A stretch of 5,249 bases of DNA, taken from positions 1 to 5,249 of the forward strand of contig CANRBW010000123.1 of the NCBI GenBank assembly GCA_947628975.1, read 5' to 3'. This document shows, one piece after another, positions 1 to 5,249 of this stretch. The position numbers were made by a program, and so were the translations under genes. The notes beneath the pieces were generated by a model. That model was not told the origin of the DNA and ran no database searches. It was given only the letters and a program-made list of their open reading frames with translations. This stretch comes from an uncultured Oscillospiraceae bacterium. GTDB taxonomy: Bacteria; Bacillota; Clostridia; Oscillospirales; Oscillospiraceae. Each line of letters starts with the position of its first letter. The first letter of the stretch is position 1.

Positions 1-684
1 GTCCTCCCCCACGCTCTGGGTGGGGATGTGGACCTGGCCGGGGCGGAGGATGTCGGCCCAGATCTCGTCGGAGATGACGAAGAGGTCGTGCTTCTGGAAC
101 AGGGCCATGGCCGCCTCCAGCTCGCCCCGCTCCCAGACCCGGCCGGAGGGGTTGTGGGGGGAGCAGAGGATGGCGGCGTGGAGCTTGTTTTGGACAATCC
201 TGCGCTCCATATCCTCCAGGTCCATGCGCCACACCCCCCGGTCGTCCCGGACCAGCGGGGAGAGGACGGGGCGCCAGCCGTTGTCCTCCAGGGCGTGGGT
301 GAAGCCGATGTAGGTGGGGGAGTGGAGCAGGACCTGGTCCCCCCGGGAGCACACCGCCCCCAGGGCGGACACCACGCCGCCCAGCACGCCGTTTTCGTAG
401 CCGATGTGGCGGGGCTCCAGATCCGTGACCCCGTGGCGGCGGCTCTGCCAGTCCACGATGGCCTGAAAGTACTCCGGCCGGGGGTCGAAGTAGCCGAAGG
501 AGGGGTGCTCCAGCCGACGGGCCATGGCCCCGATCACCTCCGGGCAGACCGGAAAGCTCATGTCCGCCACCCACATGGGGATCGGGTCGAACCCGTCCCC
601 GGGCCGGGCCAGCAGGGGAGGGGCGTCCACCGCCAGGGCGTCCCGGCCCCGGCGGTCCAGGAGGGAGGTGAAGTCGTAGTCCAT
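1..684 (-). CDS. PatB/MalY-type PLP-dependent aminotransferase / C-S lyase, 3' end outside window
   Basis: Fold-type I pyridoxal-phosphate enzyme of the MalY/PatB group, which usually cleaves cystathionine or cysteine C-S bonds (beta-lyase, releasing ammonia and pyruvate) and is cytosolic. The 228 codons visible read from ATG at 684 to the window edge without a stop; family members are about 390 aa, so roughly 160 residues are missing. Visible motifs: the N-terminal MWVADM (residues 37-42) typical of PatB/MalY, SFGYF (62-66), the ENGVLGG cofactor-binding turn (96-102), SPTYIGF (121-127), SPHNPSG (175-181, Asn178 contacts PLP) and SDEIWADI (205-212, Asp206 pairs with the pyridine nitrogen). 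The Schiff-base lysine should lie about 30 residues further on, outside the window, so activity cannot be confirmed. The start is set by a ribosome site (AAAGGCGGAG, complement of 691-700) six bases upstream and by alignment with the family N-terminus. It is transcribed divergently from citrate synthase. Substrate (cystathionine, cysteine or an amino acid) cannot be decided; some members also act as regulators (MalY on MalT). Confidence 0.9.
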   Translation of the reverse strand, partial: MDYDFTSLLDRRGRDALAVDAPPLLARPGDGFDPIPMWVADMSFPVCPEVIGAMARRLEHPSFGYFDPRPEYFQAIVDWQSRRHGVTDLEPRHIGYENGVLGGVVSALGAVCSRGDQVLLHSPTYIGFTHALEDNGWRPVLSPLVRDDRGVWRMDLEDMERRIVQNKLHAAILCSPHNPSGRVWERGELEAAMALFQKHDLFVISDEIWADILRPGQVHIPTQSVGED

Positions 685-727
685 ACAGATCTCCGCCTTT
701 CTTCGCTCTTTTTTTCCACATATGGAC

Positions 728-756
728 AGTATACCCTCTTTTCGCCGCCGGCGCAA
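728..756 (-). promoter_or_regulatory. Sigma-70/sigma-A-type promoter for the PatB/MalY-type gene
   Basis: On the minus strand a -35 TTGCGC (complement of 751-756) and a -10 TATACT (complement of 728-733, five of six consensus bases) are separated by exactly 17 bases. Transcription would begin near 720, giving a leader of about 36 bases before the ATG at 684. The -35 keeps only the TTG of the consensus. The region is visibly richer in A+T than the flanking genes, as expected for a promoter. Confidence 0.6.
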
Positions 757-802
757 GGGAGCAAAAATTTACACATCGTTCAAGCAATCCCCCGGCCGGA
801 TG

Positions 803-811
803 TGATACACT
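803..811 (+). promoter_or_regulatory. Candidate extended -10 element for the citrate synthase gene
   Basis: TGATACACT reads as an extended -10 (TGn followed by TACACT, four of six consensus bases). I see no good -35 at 16-18 bases upstream, so it would rely on the TGn extension or on an activator. Transcription would begin near 818, leaving a leader of about 64 bases that contains the inverted repeat at 836-856. It is the best plus-strand candidate in the divergent gap but is weak. Confidence 0.25.
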
Positions 812-835
812 ACATCCAATATCCTACCCGCGGCG

Positions 836-856
836 GGATCCGCGCTCGGCGGATCC
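836..856 (+). promoter_or_regulatory. Perfect 8-bp inverted repeat in the citrate synthase leader
   Basis: GGATCCGC (836-843), a five-base loop GCTCG (844-848) and GCGGATCC (849-856) form a perfect inverted repeat 15 bases upstream of the ribosome site. In RNA it would be a stable hairpin; in DNA it could be a dimeric regulator's operator. It has no following T-run, so it is not an ordinary intrinsic terminator. Each arm also contains the palindrome GGATCC. A regulatory role is inference from position and symmetry. Confidence 0.45.
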
Positions 857-870
857 GATCAGGACCTGAA

Positions 871-876
871 GGAGGT
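871..876 (+). promoter_or_regulatory. Strong Shine-Dalgarno site of citrate synthase
   Basis: GGAGGT ends five bases before the ATG at 882 and fixes this start. It is nearly a full anti-16S match, suggesting efficient translation once the leader is accessible. Confidence 0.85.
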
Positions 877-881
877 ATCCC

Positions 882-2240
882 ATGACGAAATATGAAAGCA
901 TCCAGCACTGCACCGAAAAGCTGGTGGCGCTCTGCCTGGCGAACGACGCGGTCAGCCCCGACCTGTTCCGGGAGTACGGGGTCAAGGCCGGTCTGCGCGA
1001 CGAGAGCGGGGAGGGGGTCCTGACTGGGCTGACCAACATCTCCCAGGTCCTGGCCTTCGCCGTGGTGGACGGGAAGAAGGTCCCCTGCGACGGCAAGCTC
1101 ACCTACCGGGGCTACGACGTGACCGACCTCATCCGGGGCAGCGCGGGGCGCCGCTTCACCTATGAGGAGACCGCCTACCTCCTCCTCACCGGCTGCCTGC
1201 CCAGCCAGGAGGACCTGCGGAGCTTCTGCGAGGCGCTGTCCCTGTCCAGGACCATGCCCACCAACTTCACCAGGGACGTGATCATGAAGGCCCCCAGCGG
1301 CGACGTGATGAACACCATGACCCGGAGCGTGCTGACCCTGGGCTCCTACGACCGGCGGGCCGACGATTTGAGCGTGGAGAACGTCCTGCGCCAGTGCATC
1401 GGGCTGATCAGCGTCTTCCCCATGCTGGCGGTGTACGGCCACCACGCCTACAACCACTATGAGCGGGGCGGGAGCATGTACATCCACCGGCCCGATCCGG
1501 AGCTTTCCACCGCGGAGAACTTTTTGCGGATGCTCCGGCCCGACATGGGCTACACCGATCTGGAGGCCCGGGTCCTGGACGTGGCGCTCCTCCTGCACGC
1601 GGAGCACGGCGGCGGCAACAACTCCACCTTCACCACCCGGGTGGTCACCTCCTCCGGCTCGGACACCTACTCGGCCATGGCCGCGGCCCTCTGCTCCCTG
1701 AAGGGGAAGCGCCACGGCGGGGCCAACCTGATGGTCATGGAGATGATGGCGGACATCCGCGCCCACGTCCGGGACTGGACCGACGAGGAGGAGGTCACCG
1801 CCTATCTGGACAAGATCCTGAACAAAGAGGCCTTCGACCGCAAGGGCCTGATCTACGGCATGGGCCACGCGGTCTACTCCCTGTCCGACCCCAGAGAGGT
1901 CATCTTCAAGGGCTTTGTGGAGAAGCTGGCGGCGGAGAAGGGGAAGGAGAGGGAGCTGGCCCTCTACAACAACGTGGAGCGGGCCGCCCCCAAGCTGATC
2001 GCCAGGGAGAGGAAGATCTTCAAGGGGGTCAGCCCCAACGTGGACTTTTACAGCGGCTTTGTCTACCAGATGCTGGGCATCCCGGTGGAGCTCTACACTC
2101 CCCTGTTCGCCATCGCCAGGGTGGCCGGGTGGAGCGCCCACCGCATGGAGGAGCTGATCTCGGCCAACAAGATCATCCGCCCCGCCTACAAGAGCCTGGC
2201 CACCCCCAGGGAGTACCGCCCCATCCAGGAGCGGGAATGA
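882..2240 (+). CDS. gltA: Citrate synthase (si-type fold, long Firmicutes form)
   Basis: Condenses acetyl-CoA with oxaloacetate to give citrate and CoA in the cytosol; in an anaerobe this most likely feeds 2-oxoglutarate and glutamate synthesis rather than a full TCA cycle (inference). The 452-aa protein is complete, slightly longer than E. coli GltA, with a helical N-terminal part before TNISQVLAF. Catalytic residues are all present: His278 in KGKRHGGAN, His329 in GMGHAVY and Asp388 in NVDFYSG. Oxaloacetate-binding candidates are His242 (EHGGGNNST), Arg338 (SDPR), Arg413 (AIARVAGW) and Arg433 (KIIRP). The spacings 242-278, 329-338 and 413-433 equal those of the pig enzyme (238-274, 320-329, 401-421). 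GMGHAVY resembles the eukaryotic GYGHAV more than the E. coli GFGHRVY. No adjacent aconitase or isocitrate dehydrogenase gene is visible, so the gene stands alone between a divergent aminotransferase and a separately promoted kinase. A 2-methylcitrate synthase activity cannot be excluded from sequence, but no prp genes are nearby. It is not the unrelated Re-citrate synthase. Confidence 0.96.
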   Translation: MTKYESIQHCTEKLVALCLANDAVSPDLFREYGVKAGLRDESGEGVLTGLTNISQVLAFAVVDGKKVPCDGKLTYRGYDVTDLIRGSAGRRFTYEETAYLLLTGCLPSQEDLRSFCEALSLSRTMPTNFTRDVIMKAPSGDVMNTMTRSVLTLGSYDRRADDLSVENVLRQCIGLISVFPMLAVYGHHAYNHYERGGSMYIHRPDPELSTAENFLRMLRPDMGYTDLEARVLDVALLLHAEHGGGNNSTFTTRVVTSSGSDTYSAMAAALCSLKGKRHGGANLMVMEMMADIRAHVRDWTDEEEVTAYLDKILNKEAFDRKGLIYGMGHAVYSLSDPREVIFKGFVEKLAAEKGKERELALYNNVERAAPKLIARERKIFKGVSPNVDFYSGFVYQMLGIPVELYTPLFAIARVAGWSAHRMEELISANKIIRPAYKSLATPREYRPIQERE

Positions 2241-2250
2241 CGCCCTACCG

Positions 2251-2270
2251 CCTGCCCCGCCAGGGGCGGG
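2251..2270 (+). terminator. GC hairpin after citrate synthase, possible weak terminator
   Basis: CCTGCCCC (2251-2258), loop GCCA (2259-2262) and GGGGCGGG (2263-2270) form an eight-pair stem with one G-T wobble, beginning 10 bases after the citrate synthase stop codon. What follows (ACCCTCTTGC) has only scattered T residues, so a canonical U-tract is lacking. Position argues for a 3'-end or read-through-limiting structure between gltA and the separately promoted kinase gene; the poor T-tract keeps confidence low. Confidence 0.4.
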
Positions 2271-2276
2271 ACCCTC

Positions 2277-2305
2277 TTGCGCTCCGGGGCGGGATTTGGT
2301 AAAAT
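2277..2305 (+). promoter_or_regulatory. Promoter for the xylulokinase-isomerase unit
   Basis: TTGCGC (2277-2282) and TAAAAT (2300-2305, five of six consensus bases) are separated by 17 bases. A TG at 2297-2298 adds an extended -10. Transcription would start near 2312, giving a leader of about 38 bases. The -35 begins only six bases after the hairpin at 2251-2270, so terminator and promoter are packed together. I see no convincing cre-like catabolite repression site or clear repressor operator here. Confidence 0.6.
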
Positions 2306-2315
2306 AGGGCGAGAA

Positions 2316-2328
2316 CGCCGCCCCGGCG
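2316..2328 (+). promoter_or_regulatory. Small GC hairpin in the xylulokinase leader
   Basis: CGCCG (2316-2320), loop CCC and CGGCG (2324-2328) could form a short hairpin at the predicted 5' end of the transcript, upstream of the ribosome site. A 5'-terminal stem may stabilise the message. In such GC-rich DNA a five-pair stem may also be chance. Confidence 0.25.
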
Positions 2329-2336
2329 GACGGAAA

Positions 2337-2343
2337 GGGGAGG
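2337..2343 (+). promoter_or_regulatory. Shine-Dalgarno site deciding the GTG start of xylulokinase
   Basis: GGGGAGG lies six bases before the GTG at 2350. The next residues (YYIGVDLGTS) match the very N-terminus of XylB proteins (E. coli MYIGIDLGTS), so the GTG is the start and no longer upstream start is needed. Confidence 0.8.
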
Positions 2344-2349
2344 AGAGAC

Positions 2350-3840
2350 GTGTACTACATCGGCGTGGACCTGGGCACCTCCGCGGTGAAACTGCTGTTG
2401 ATGGACCAGACCGGGCGCATCCACAACCAGCTCTCCAGGGAGTACCCCCTGGAGTTTCCCCGTCCGGGCTGGAGCCAGCAGGACCCGGAGGACTGGAAGC
2501 GGGCGGTGCTGGAGGGGATCCCCGCCCTGCTGCGGGACTTCCCGGCGGACCGGGTGGCCGGGATCGGCGTGGCCGGACAGATGCACGGCCTGGTGGCCCT
2601 GGACCGGGAGGACCGGGTGGTCCGCCCCGCCATCCTGTGGAACGACGGCCGCACCGCCCGCCAGGTGGACTACCTGAACCACACCGTGGGGCGGGAGCGG
2701 CTCTCCCGCTGTACCGGCAACATCGCCTTCGCCGGCTTCACCGCCCCCAAGCTGCTCTGGATGCGGGAAAACGAGCCGGAGAACTTCGGGCGGATCGCCA
2801 AGATCATGCTGCCCAAGGACTACATCAACTACATCCTCACCGGCGTTCACGCCACCGACTACTCCGACGCCAGCGGCACCCTGCTGTTGGACGTGGAGCG
2901 GCGGCGCTGGTCGGAGGAGATGCTGGAGCTGTGCGGCGTCCGGCCCCAGTGGATGCCCCAGCTCTTTGAGAGCTGGCAGTGCGTGGGCACGCTGAGGCCC
3001 GACGTGGCCCGGACCCTGGGCCTGCCCGCGGAGGTGCGGGTCTGCGCCGGGGCGGGGGACAACGCCGCCGCGGCGGTGGGCACCGGCACGGTGGGGGACG
3101 GGGCCTGCAACATCTCCCTGGGCACCTCCGGCACCGTGTTCATCGCCAGCGACAGGTTCGGCGTGGACCCCCACAACGCCCTCCACACCTTCGCCCACGC
3201 CGACGGGCGCTACCACCTCATGGGCTGTATGCTCTGCGCGGCCAGCTGCAACAAGTGGCTGATGGAGGACGTCCTCCGCGCCGGGGACTACGACGCCGAG
3301 CAGGCCGCCATCTCCCCCGACGCCCTGGGCCGGGGGCGGGTCTACTTCCTGCCCTACCTCATGGGCGAGCGCAGCCCCATCAACGACACCGACGCCCGGG
3401 GCGCCCTTGTGGGCATGAGCATGGACACCGGCCGGGCCGACCTGGTCCAGGCGGTGCTGGAGGGGGTGGCCTTCGCCATCCGGGACAACGTGGAGGTGGC
3501 CAGGGCCCTGGGCCTGGACATCCGCCGGAGCACCCTCTGCGGCGGCGGGGCCAAGAGCCCGCTGTGGCGGACCATCCTGGCCAACGTCCTGGACATGGAG
3601 CTGGACCTGCCCGCCAGCGAGCAGGGGCCGGGCATGGGCGGGGCCATGCTGGCCATGGTGGCCTGCGGCGCCTTCCCCGACGTGGCGGCGGCCTGCCGGG
3701 CGCTGGTGCGGGTGGACCGGACGGTGACCCCCCAGGCGGAGCTGGTGGACCGCTACCAGGCCGCCTACCGCCGCTTCCGGTTGCTCTATCCCGCCCTGCG
3801 GGAGGTATTCCCCCAACTGGCCGGGGCGGAGCGGGAGTGA
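2350..3840 (+). CDS. xylB: Xylulokinase (FGGY carbohydrate kinase family)
   Basis: Phosphorylates D-xylulose with ATP to D-xylulose 5-phosphate, the entry to the pentose phosphate pathway; cytosolic. The complete 496-aa protein (E. coli XylB is 484) starts at GTG. The FGGY N-terminal domain covers about residues 1-245 and the C-terminal domain about 250-450. Visible signatures: DLGTSAVK (7-14, phosphate loop with Asp7), AGQMHG with Met78-His79 (the XylB-specific substrate loop, Met77-His78 in E. coli), ILWNDGR (95-101), GFTAPKLLW, LPKDYI, SDASGT, GAGDNAA with catalytic Asp237 (Asp233 in E. coli), SLGTSG (256-261), FLPYLMGERSP (333-343) and the nucleotide-binding GGGAKSPLWR (398-407). No expected residue is missing. 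It has its own promoter and is followed after 61 bases by an L-fucose/L-arabinose isomerase family gene on the same strand, probably one operon. The substrate loop argues for xylulose over ribulose, fuculose or rhamnulose, although family members can be promiscuous. Confidence 0.94.
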   Translation: MYYIGVDLGTSAVKLLLMDQTGRIHNQLSREYPLEFPRPGWSQQDPEDWKRAVLEGIPALLRDFPADRVAGIGVAGQMHGLVALDREDRVVRPAILWNDGRTARQVDYLNHTVGRERLSRCTGNIAFAGFTAPKLLWMRENEPENFGRIAKIMLPKDYINYILTGVHATDYSDASGTLLLDVERRRWSEEMLELCGVRPQWMPQLFESWQCVGTLRPDVARTLGLPAEVRVCAGAGDNAAAAVGTGTVGDGACNISLGTSGTVFIASDRFGVDPHNALHTFAHADGRYHLMGCMLCAASCNKWLMEDVLRAGDYDAEQAAISPDALGRGRVYFLPYLMGERSPINDTDARGALVGMSMDTGRADLVQAVLEGVAFAIRDNVEVARALGLDIRRSTLCGGGAKSPLWRTILANVLDMELDLPASEQGPGMGGAMLAMVACGAFPDVAAACRALVRVDRTVTPQAELVDRYQAAYRRFRLLYPALREVFPQLAGAERE

Positions 3841-3845
3841 GACCC

Positions 3846-3865
3846 CGCCGCCCGGAGGGGCGGCG
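3846..3865 (+). promoter_or_regulatory. Perfect GC hairpin between the kinase and isomerase genes
   Basis: CGCCGCCC (3846-3853), loop GGAG (3854-3857) and GGGCGGCG (3858-3865) form a perfect eight-pair stem starting five bases after the kinase stop codon. The following bases (TCAAACTGAG) contain no T-run, so simple intrinsic termination is unlikely. It may act as a 3'-end stabiliser or processing site that sets kinase versus isomerase message levels, or attenuate partially; this is inferred from location only. I see no second clear promoter in the gap. Confidence 0.45.
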
Positions 3866-3885
3866 TCAAACTGAGAGAAAATTCG

Positions 3886-3892
3886 AAGGAGG
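3886..3892 (+). promoter_or_regulatory. Shine-Dalgarno site of the isomerase gene
   Basis: AAGGAGG ends nine bases before the first of two tandem ATG codons (3902 and 3905). Spacing to the first ATG is slightly long but normal; the second would be 12 bases away, so the first is preferred. The choice changes the protein by one residue only. Confidence 0.7.
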
Positions 3893-3901
3893 CACACGAA
3901 G

Positions 3902-5249
3902 ATGATGACAAACATTCCCCAGGTCAAGCCGGCTCTGATCGCCGTCAGCCGGGACTGCTTCCCCATTGCCCTTTCCGAGCGGCGGAGGCAGAACATCGTG
4001 GCGGCCTATCCGGGCGAGCTCTACCAGTGCCCGATCACCGTGGAGAGCGAGACCGACGCCCAGCGGGCGGTGGAGGACGTGAAGGCCCACGGGTGCAACG
4101 CCCTGGTGGTCTTTCTGGGCAACTTCGGCCCGGAGACGCCGGAGACCCTGATCGCCAAGCTGTTCCGCTACGACGGGCCCACCATGTACATCGCCGCCGC
4201 CGAGGGGGACGGGGACCTGATCAACGGCCGGGGCGACGCCTACTGCGGGATGCTCAACTGCTCCTACAACCTGGGGATGCGCCACCTGCCCGCCTACATC
4301 CCCGAATACCCCGTGGGCACGGCGGAGGAGTGCGCGGGGATGATCGCCCAGTTCGTGCCCATCGCCAGGGCGGTCATCGGGGTGAAGAACCTGAAGATCA
4401 TCACCTTCGGCCCCCGGCCCCAGGACTTCTTCGCCTGCAACGCCCCCATCAAGGGCCTCTACGACCTGGGGGTGGAGATCGAGGAGAACTCCGAGCTGGA
4501 CCTGCTGGTGAGCTACAAGGCCCACGCCGGCGACCCCCGTATCCCGGAGGTCTGCGCCGAGATGCGCGCCGAGATGGGGGAGGGGCGGTTCTACGAGGAC
4601 CTGCTGGAGCGGATGGCCCAGTTCGAGCTGACCCTGCTGGACTGGGCGGAACAGCACAAGGGCGCCCGCCGGTATGTGGCCTTCGCGGACAAGTGCTGGC
4701 CCGCCTTCCCCAGTCAGTTCGGCTTTGAGCCGTGCTACGTCAACTCCCGCCTGGCCGCCAGGGGCATCCCCGTGGCCTGCGAGGTGGACATCTACGGCGC
4801 GCTGAGCGAGTACATCGGCGCCTGCGTCTCCGCCGACGCGGTGACCCTGCTGGACATCAACAACTCCGTTCCCGCCTCCCTGTGGGAGGAGAAGATCCGG
4901 GGGAAGTTCGACTACGCCCTCACCGACACCTTCATGGGCTTCCACTGCGGCAACACCCCCAGCTGTAAGATGTGCGCCGACCGGGCGGTGAAGTATCAGC
5001 TCATCCAGAACCGTCTGCTGGAAAACGGCGGCGAGCCCGACTTCACCCGCGGCACCCTGGAAGGGGACATCGCCCCCGGCGACATCACCTTCTACCGCCT
5101 CCAGTGCGACAGCGAGGGGCGTCTGCGCTCCTACATCGCCCAGGGGGAGATCCTGCCCGTGGCCACCGGCTCCTTCGGGGGCATCGGCGTCTTCGCCATC
5201 CACGAGATGGGCCGGTTCTACCGCCATGTGCTCATCCAGAAGCGCTACC
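3902..5249 (+). CDS. L-fucose/L-arabinose isomerase family protein, 3' end outside window
   Basis: Metal-dependent (Mn2+ in studied relatives) aldose-ketose isomerase of the FucI/AraA fold, cytosolic. 449 codons are visible with no stop; the C-terminus is cut by the window edge. An N-terminal Rossmann-like half (LIAVSRDCF near residues 12-20, ALVVFLGNFGPETP, then IITFGPRPQDFF) precedes the catalytic half (about 260 onward). Metal-ligand candidates are Glu294 in ACEVDIYGALSEY and Asp318 in LLDINNS; their 24-residue spacing equals Glu337-Asp361 of E. coli FucI. The FHCGN motif (His348) is typical of FucI-like proteins. The third metal ligand, a C-terminal histidine (His528 in E. coli FucI), probably lies just beyond the visible RFYRHVLIQKRY. 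The visible part is shorter than FucI (591 aa), consistent with the shorter FucI-like proteins of Firmicutes. The gene follows xylB by 61 bases with its own ribosome site, suggesting sequential action on one sugar. The substrate (L-fucose, D-arabinose, L-arabinose, xylose or another aldose) is not determined, so I give no symbol. Confidence 0.88.
   Translation, partial: MMTNIPQVKPALIAVSRDCFPIALSERRRQNIVAAYPGELYQCPITVESETDAQRAVEDVKAHGCNALVVFLGNFGPETPETLIAKLFRYDGPTMYIAAAEGDGDLINGRGDAYCGMLNCSYNLGMRHLPAYIPEYPVGTAEECAGMIAQFVPIARAVIGVKNLKIITFGPRPQDFFACNAPIKGLYDLGVEIEENSELDLLVSYKAHAGDPRIPEVCAEMRAEMGEGRFYEDLLERMAQFELTLLDWAEQHKGARRYVAFADKCWPAFPSQFGFEPCYVNSRLAARGIPVACEVDIYGALSEYIGACVSADAVTLLDINNSVPASLWEEKIRGKFDYALTDTFMGFHCGNTPSCKMCADRAVKYQLIQNRLLENGGEPDFTRGTLEGDIAPGDITFYRLQCDSEGRLRSYIAQGEILPVATGSFGGIGVFAIHEMGRFYRHVLIQKRY

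Noticed and set aside
717..726. ACATATGGAC near the aminotransferase promoter as an operator palindrome
   Set aside because: Only the central CATATG is symmetric; the flanks do not extend the symmetry enough to support an operator.
836..856. T-box or metabolite riboswitch in the gltA leader
   Set aside because: The leader is only about 64 bases from the candidate start and holds one simple hairpin; no T-box sequence, no alternative terminator/antiterminator pair and no conserved riboswitch core is visible.
28..885. 285-codon plus-strand open frame over the aminotransferase
   Set aside because: It is antisense to a clear PatB/MalY coding sequence, runs through the AT-rich promoter region and ends inside the citrate synthase start; its translation has shadow composition.
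810..2141. 443-codon open frame antisense to citrate synthase
   Set aside because: It lies wholly opposite a gene with every catalytic residue in place; its translation is a low-complexity run rich in Gly, Val, His, Gln and Pro, typical of the reverse frame of GC-rich genes, and it has no recognisable domain.
2979..3905. 308-codon plus-strand frame inside xylulokinase
   Set aside because: Overlaps xylB out of frame and translates to an Arg/Gly/Pro/His-rich low-complexity product without motifs.
2245..3996. 583-codon open frame antisense to xylulokinase
   Set aside because: Same Gly/Val/His/Pro-rich shadow composition opposite an unambiguous XylB. It also spans the intergenic gap and the start of the isomerase, as a long chance frame in GC-rich DNA would.
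3866..5227. 453-codon open frame antisense to the isomerase
   Set aside because: Shadow of the FucI/AraA-family gene; no domain motif and the composition is that of a complementary frame.

Overview
The window is a GC-rich (roughly two thirds G+C by eye), densely coding stretch of bacterial chromosome carrying ordinary central-metabolism and sugar-use genes. Strong GGAGG-type ribosome sites, clostridial-looking promoters and the closest recognisable protein styles (long citrate synthase, PatB/MalY aminotransferase, XylB, L-fucose/L-arabinose isomerase family) suggest a high-GC gut Clostridia member, for example of the Oscillospiraceae. The taxonomic call is inference from style and was not searched.

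Layout: on the minus strand, positions 1-684 hold the first 228 codons of a PLP-dependent PatB/MalY-type aminotransferase (C-S lyase) whose 3' end lies left of the window. A 197-base, comparatively AT-rich divergent intergenic region (685-881) holds a good minus-strand promoter, a weaker candidate plus-strand promoter and a perfect GGATCCGC inverted repeat in the leader of the next gene. On the plus strand, 882-2240 is a complete citrate synthase with all the catalytic and oxaloacetate-binding residues expected. A short gap (2241-2349) contains a GC hairpin (possible terminator) directly followed by a convincing promoter for a complete xylulokinase gene (GTG start, 2350-3840). After a 61-base gap with an 8-bp GC hairpin comes an L-fucose/L-arabinose isomerase family gene (3902 to the window end, 449 codons seen, 3' end missing).

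How the genes fit together: the kinase and the isomerase are same-strand, close together and probably form an operon in which an aldose is isomerised to a ketose and then phosphorylated, feeding the pentose phosphate pathway. The kinase looks like a true XylB, but its partner is a FucI/AraA-fold enzyme rather than XylA, so the actual sugar is open. Citrate synthase appears to be a separate transcription unit that probably supplies citrate for 2-oxoglutarate/glutamate synthesis. The aminotransferase is divergent and functionally unlinked as far as can be seen.

I found no mobile element, CRISPR array, RNA gene or evidently novel system. The points worth a second look are modest: the kinase-isomerase pairing, two promoters sharing an unusual -35 hexamer at identical spacing, and hairpins in three gene leaders or gaps.
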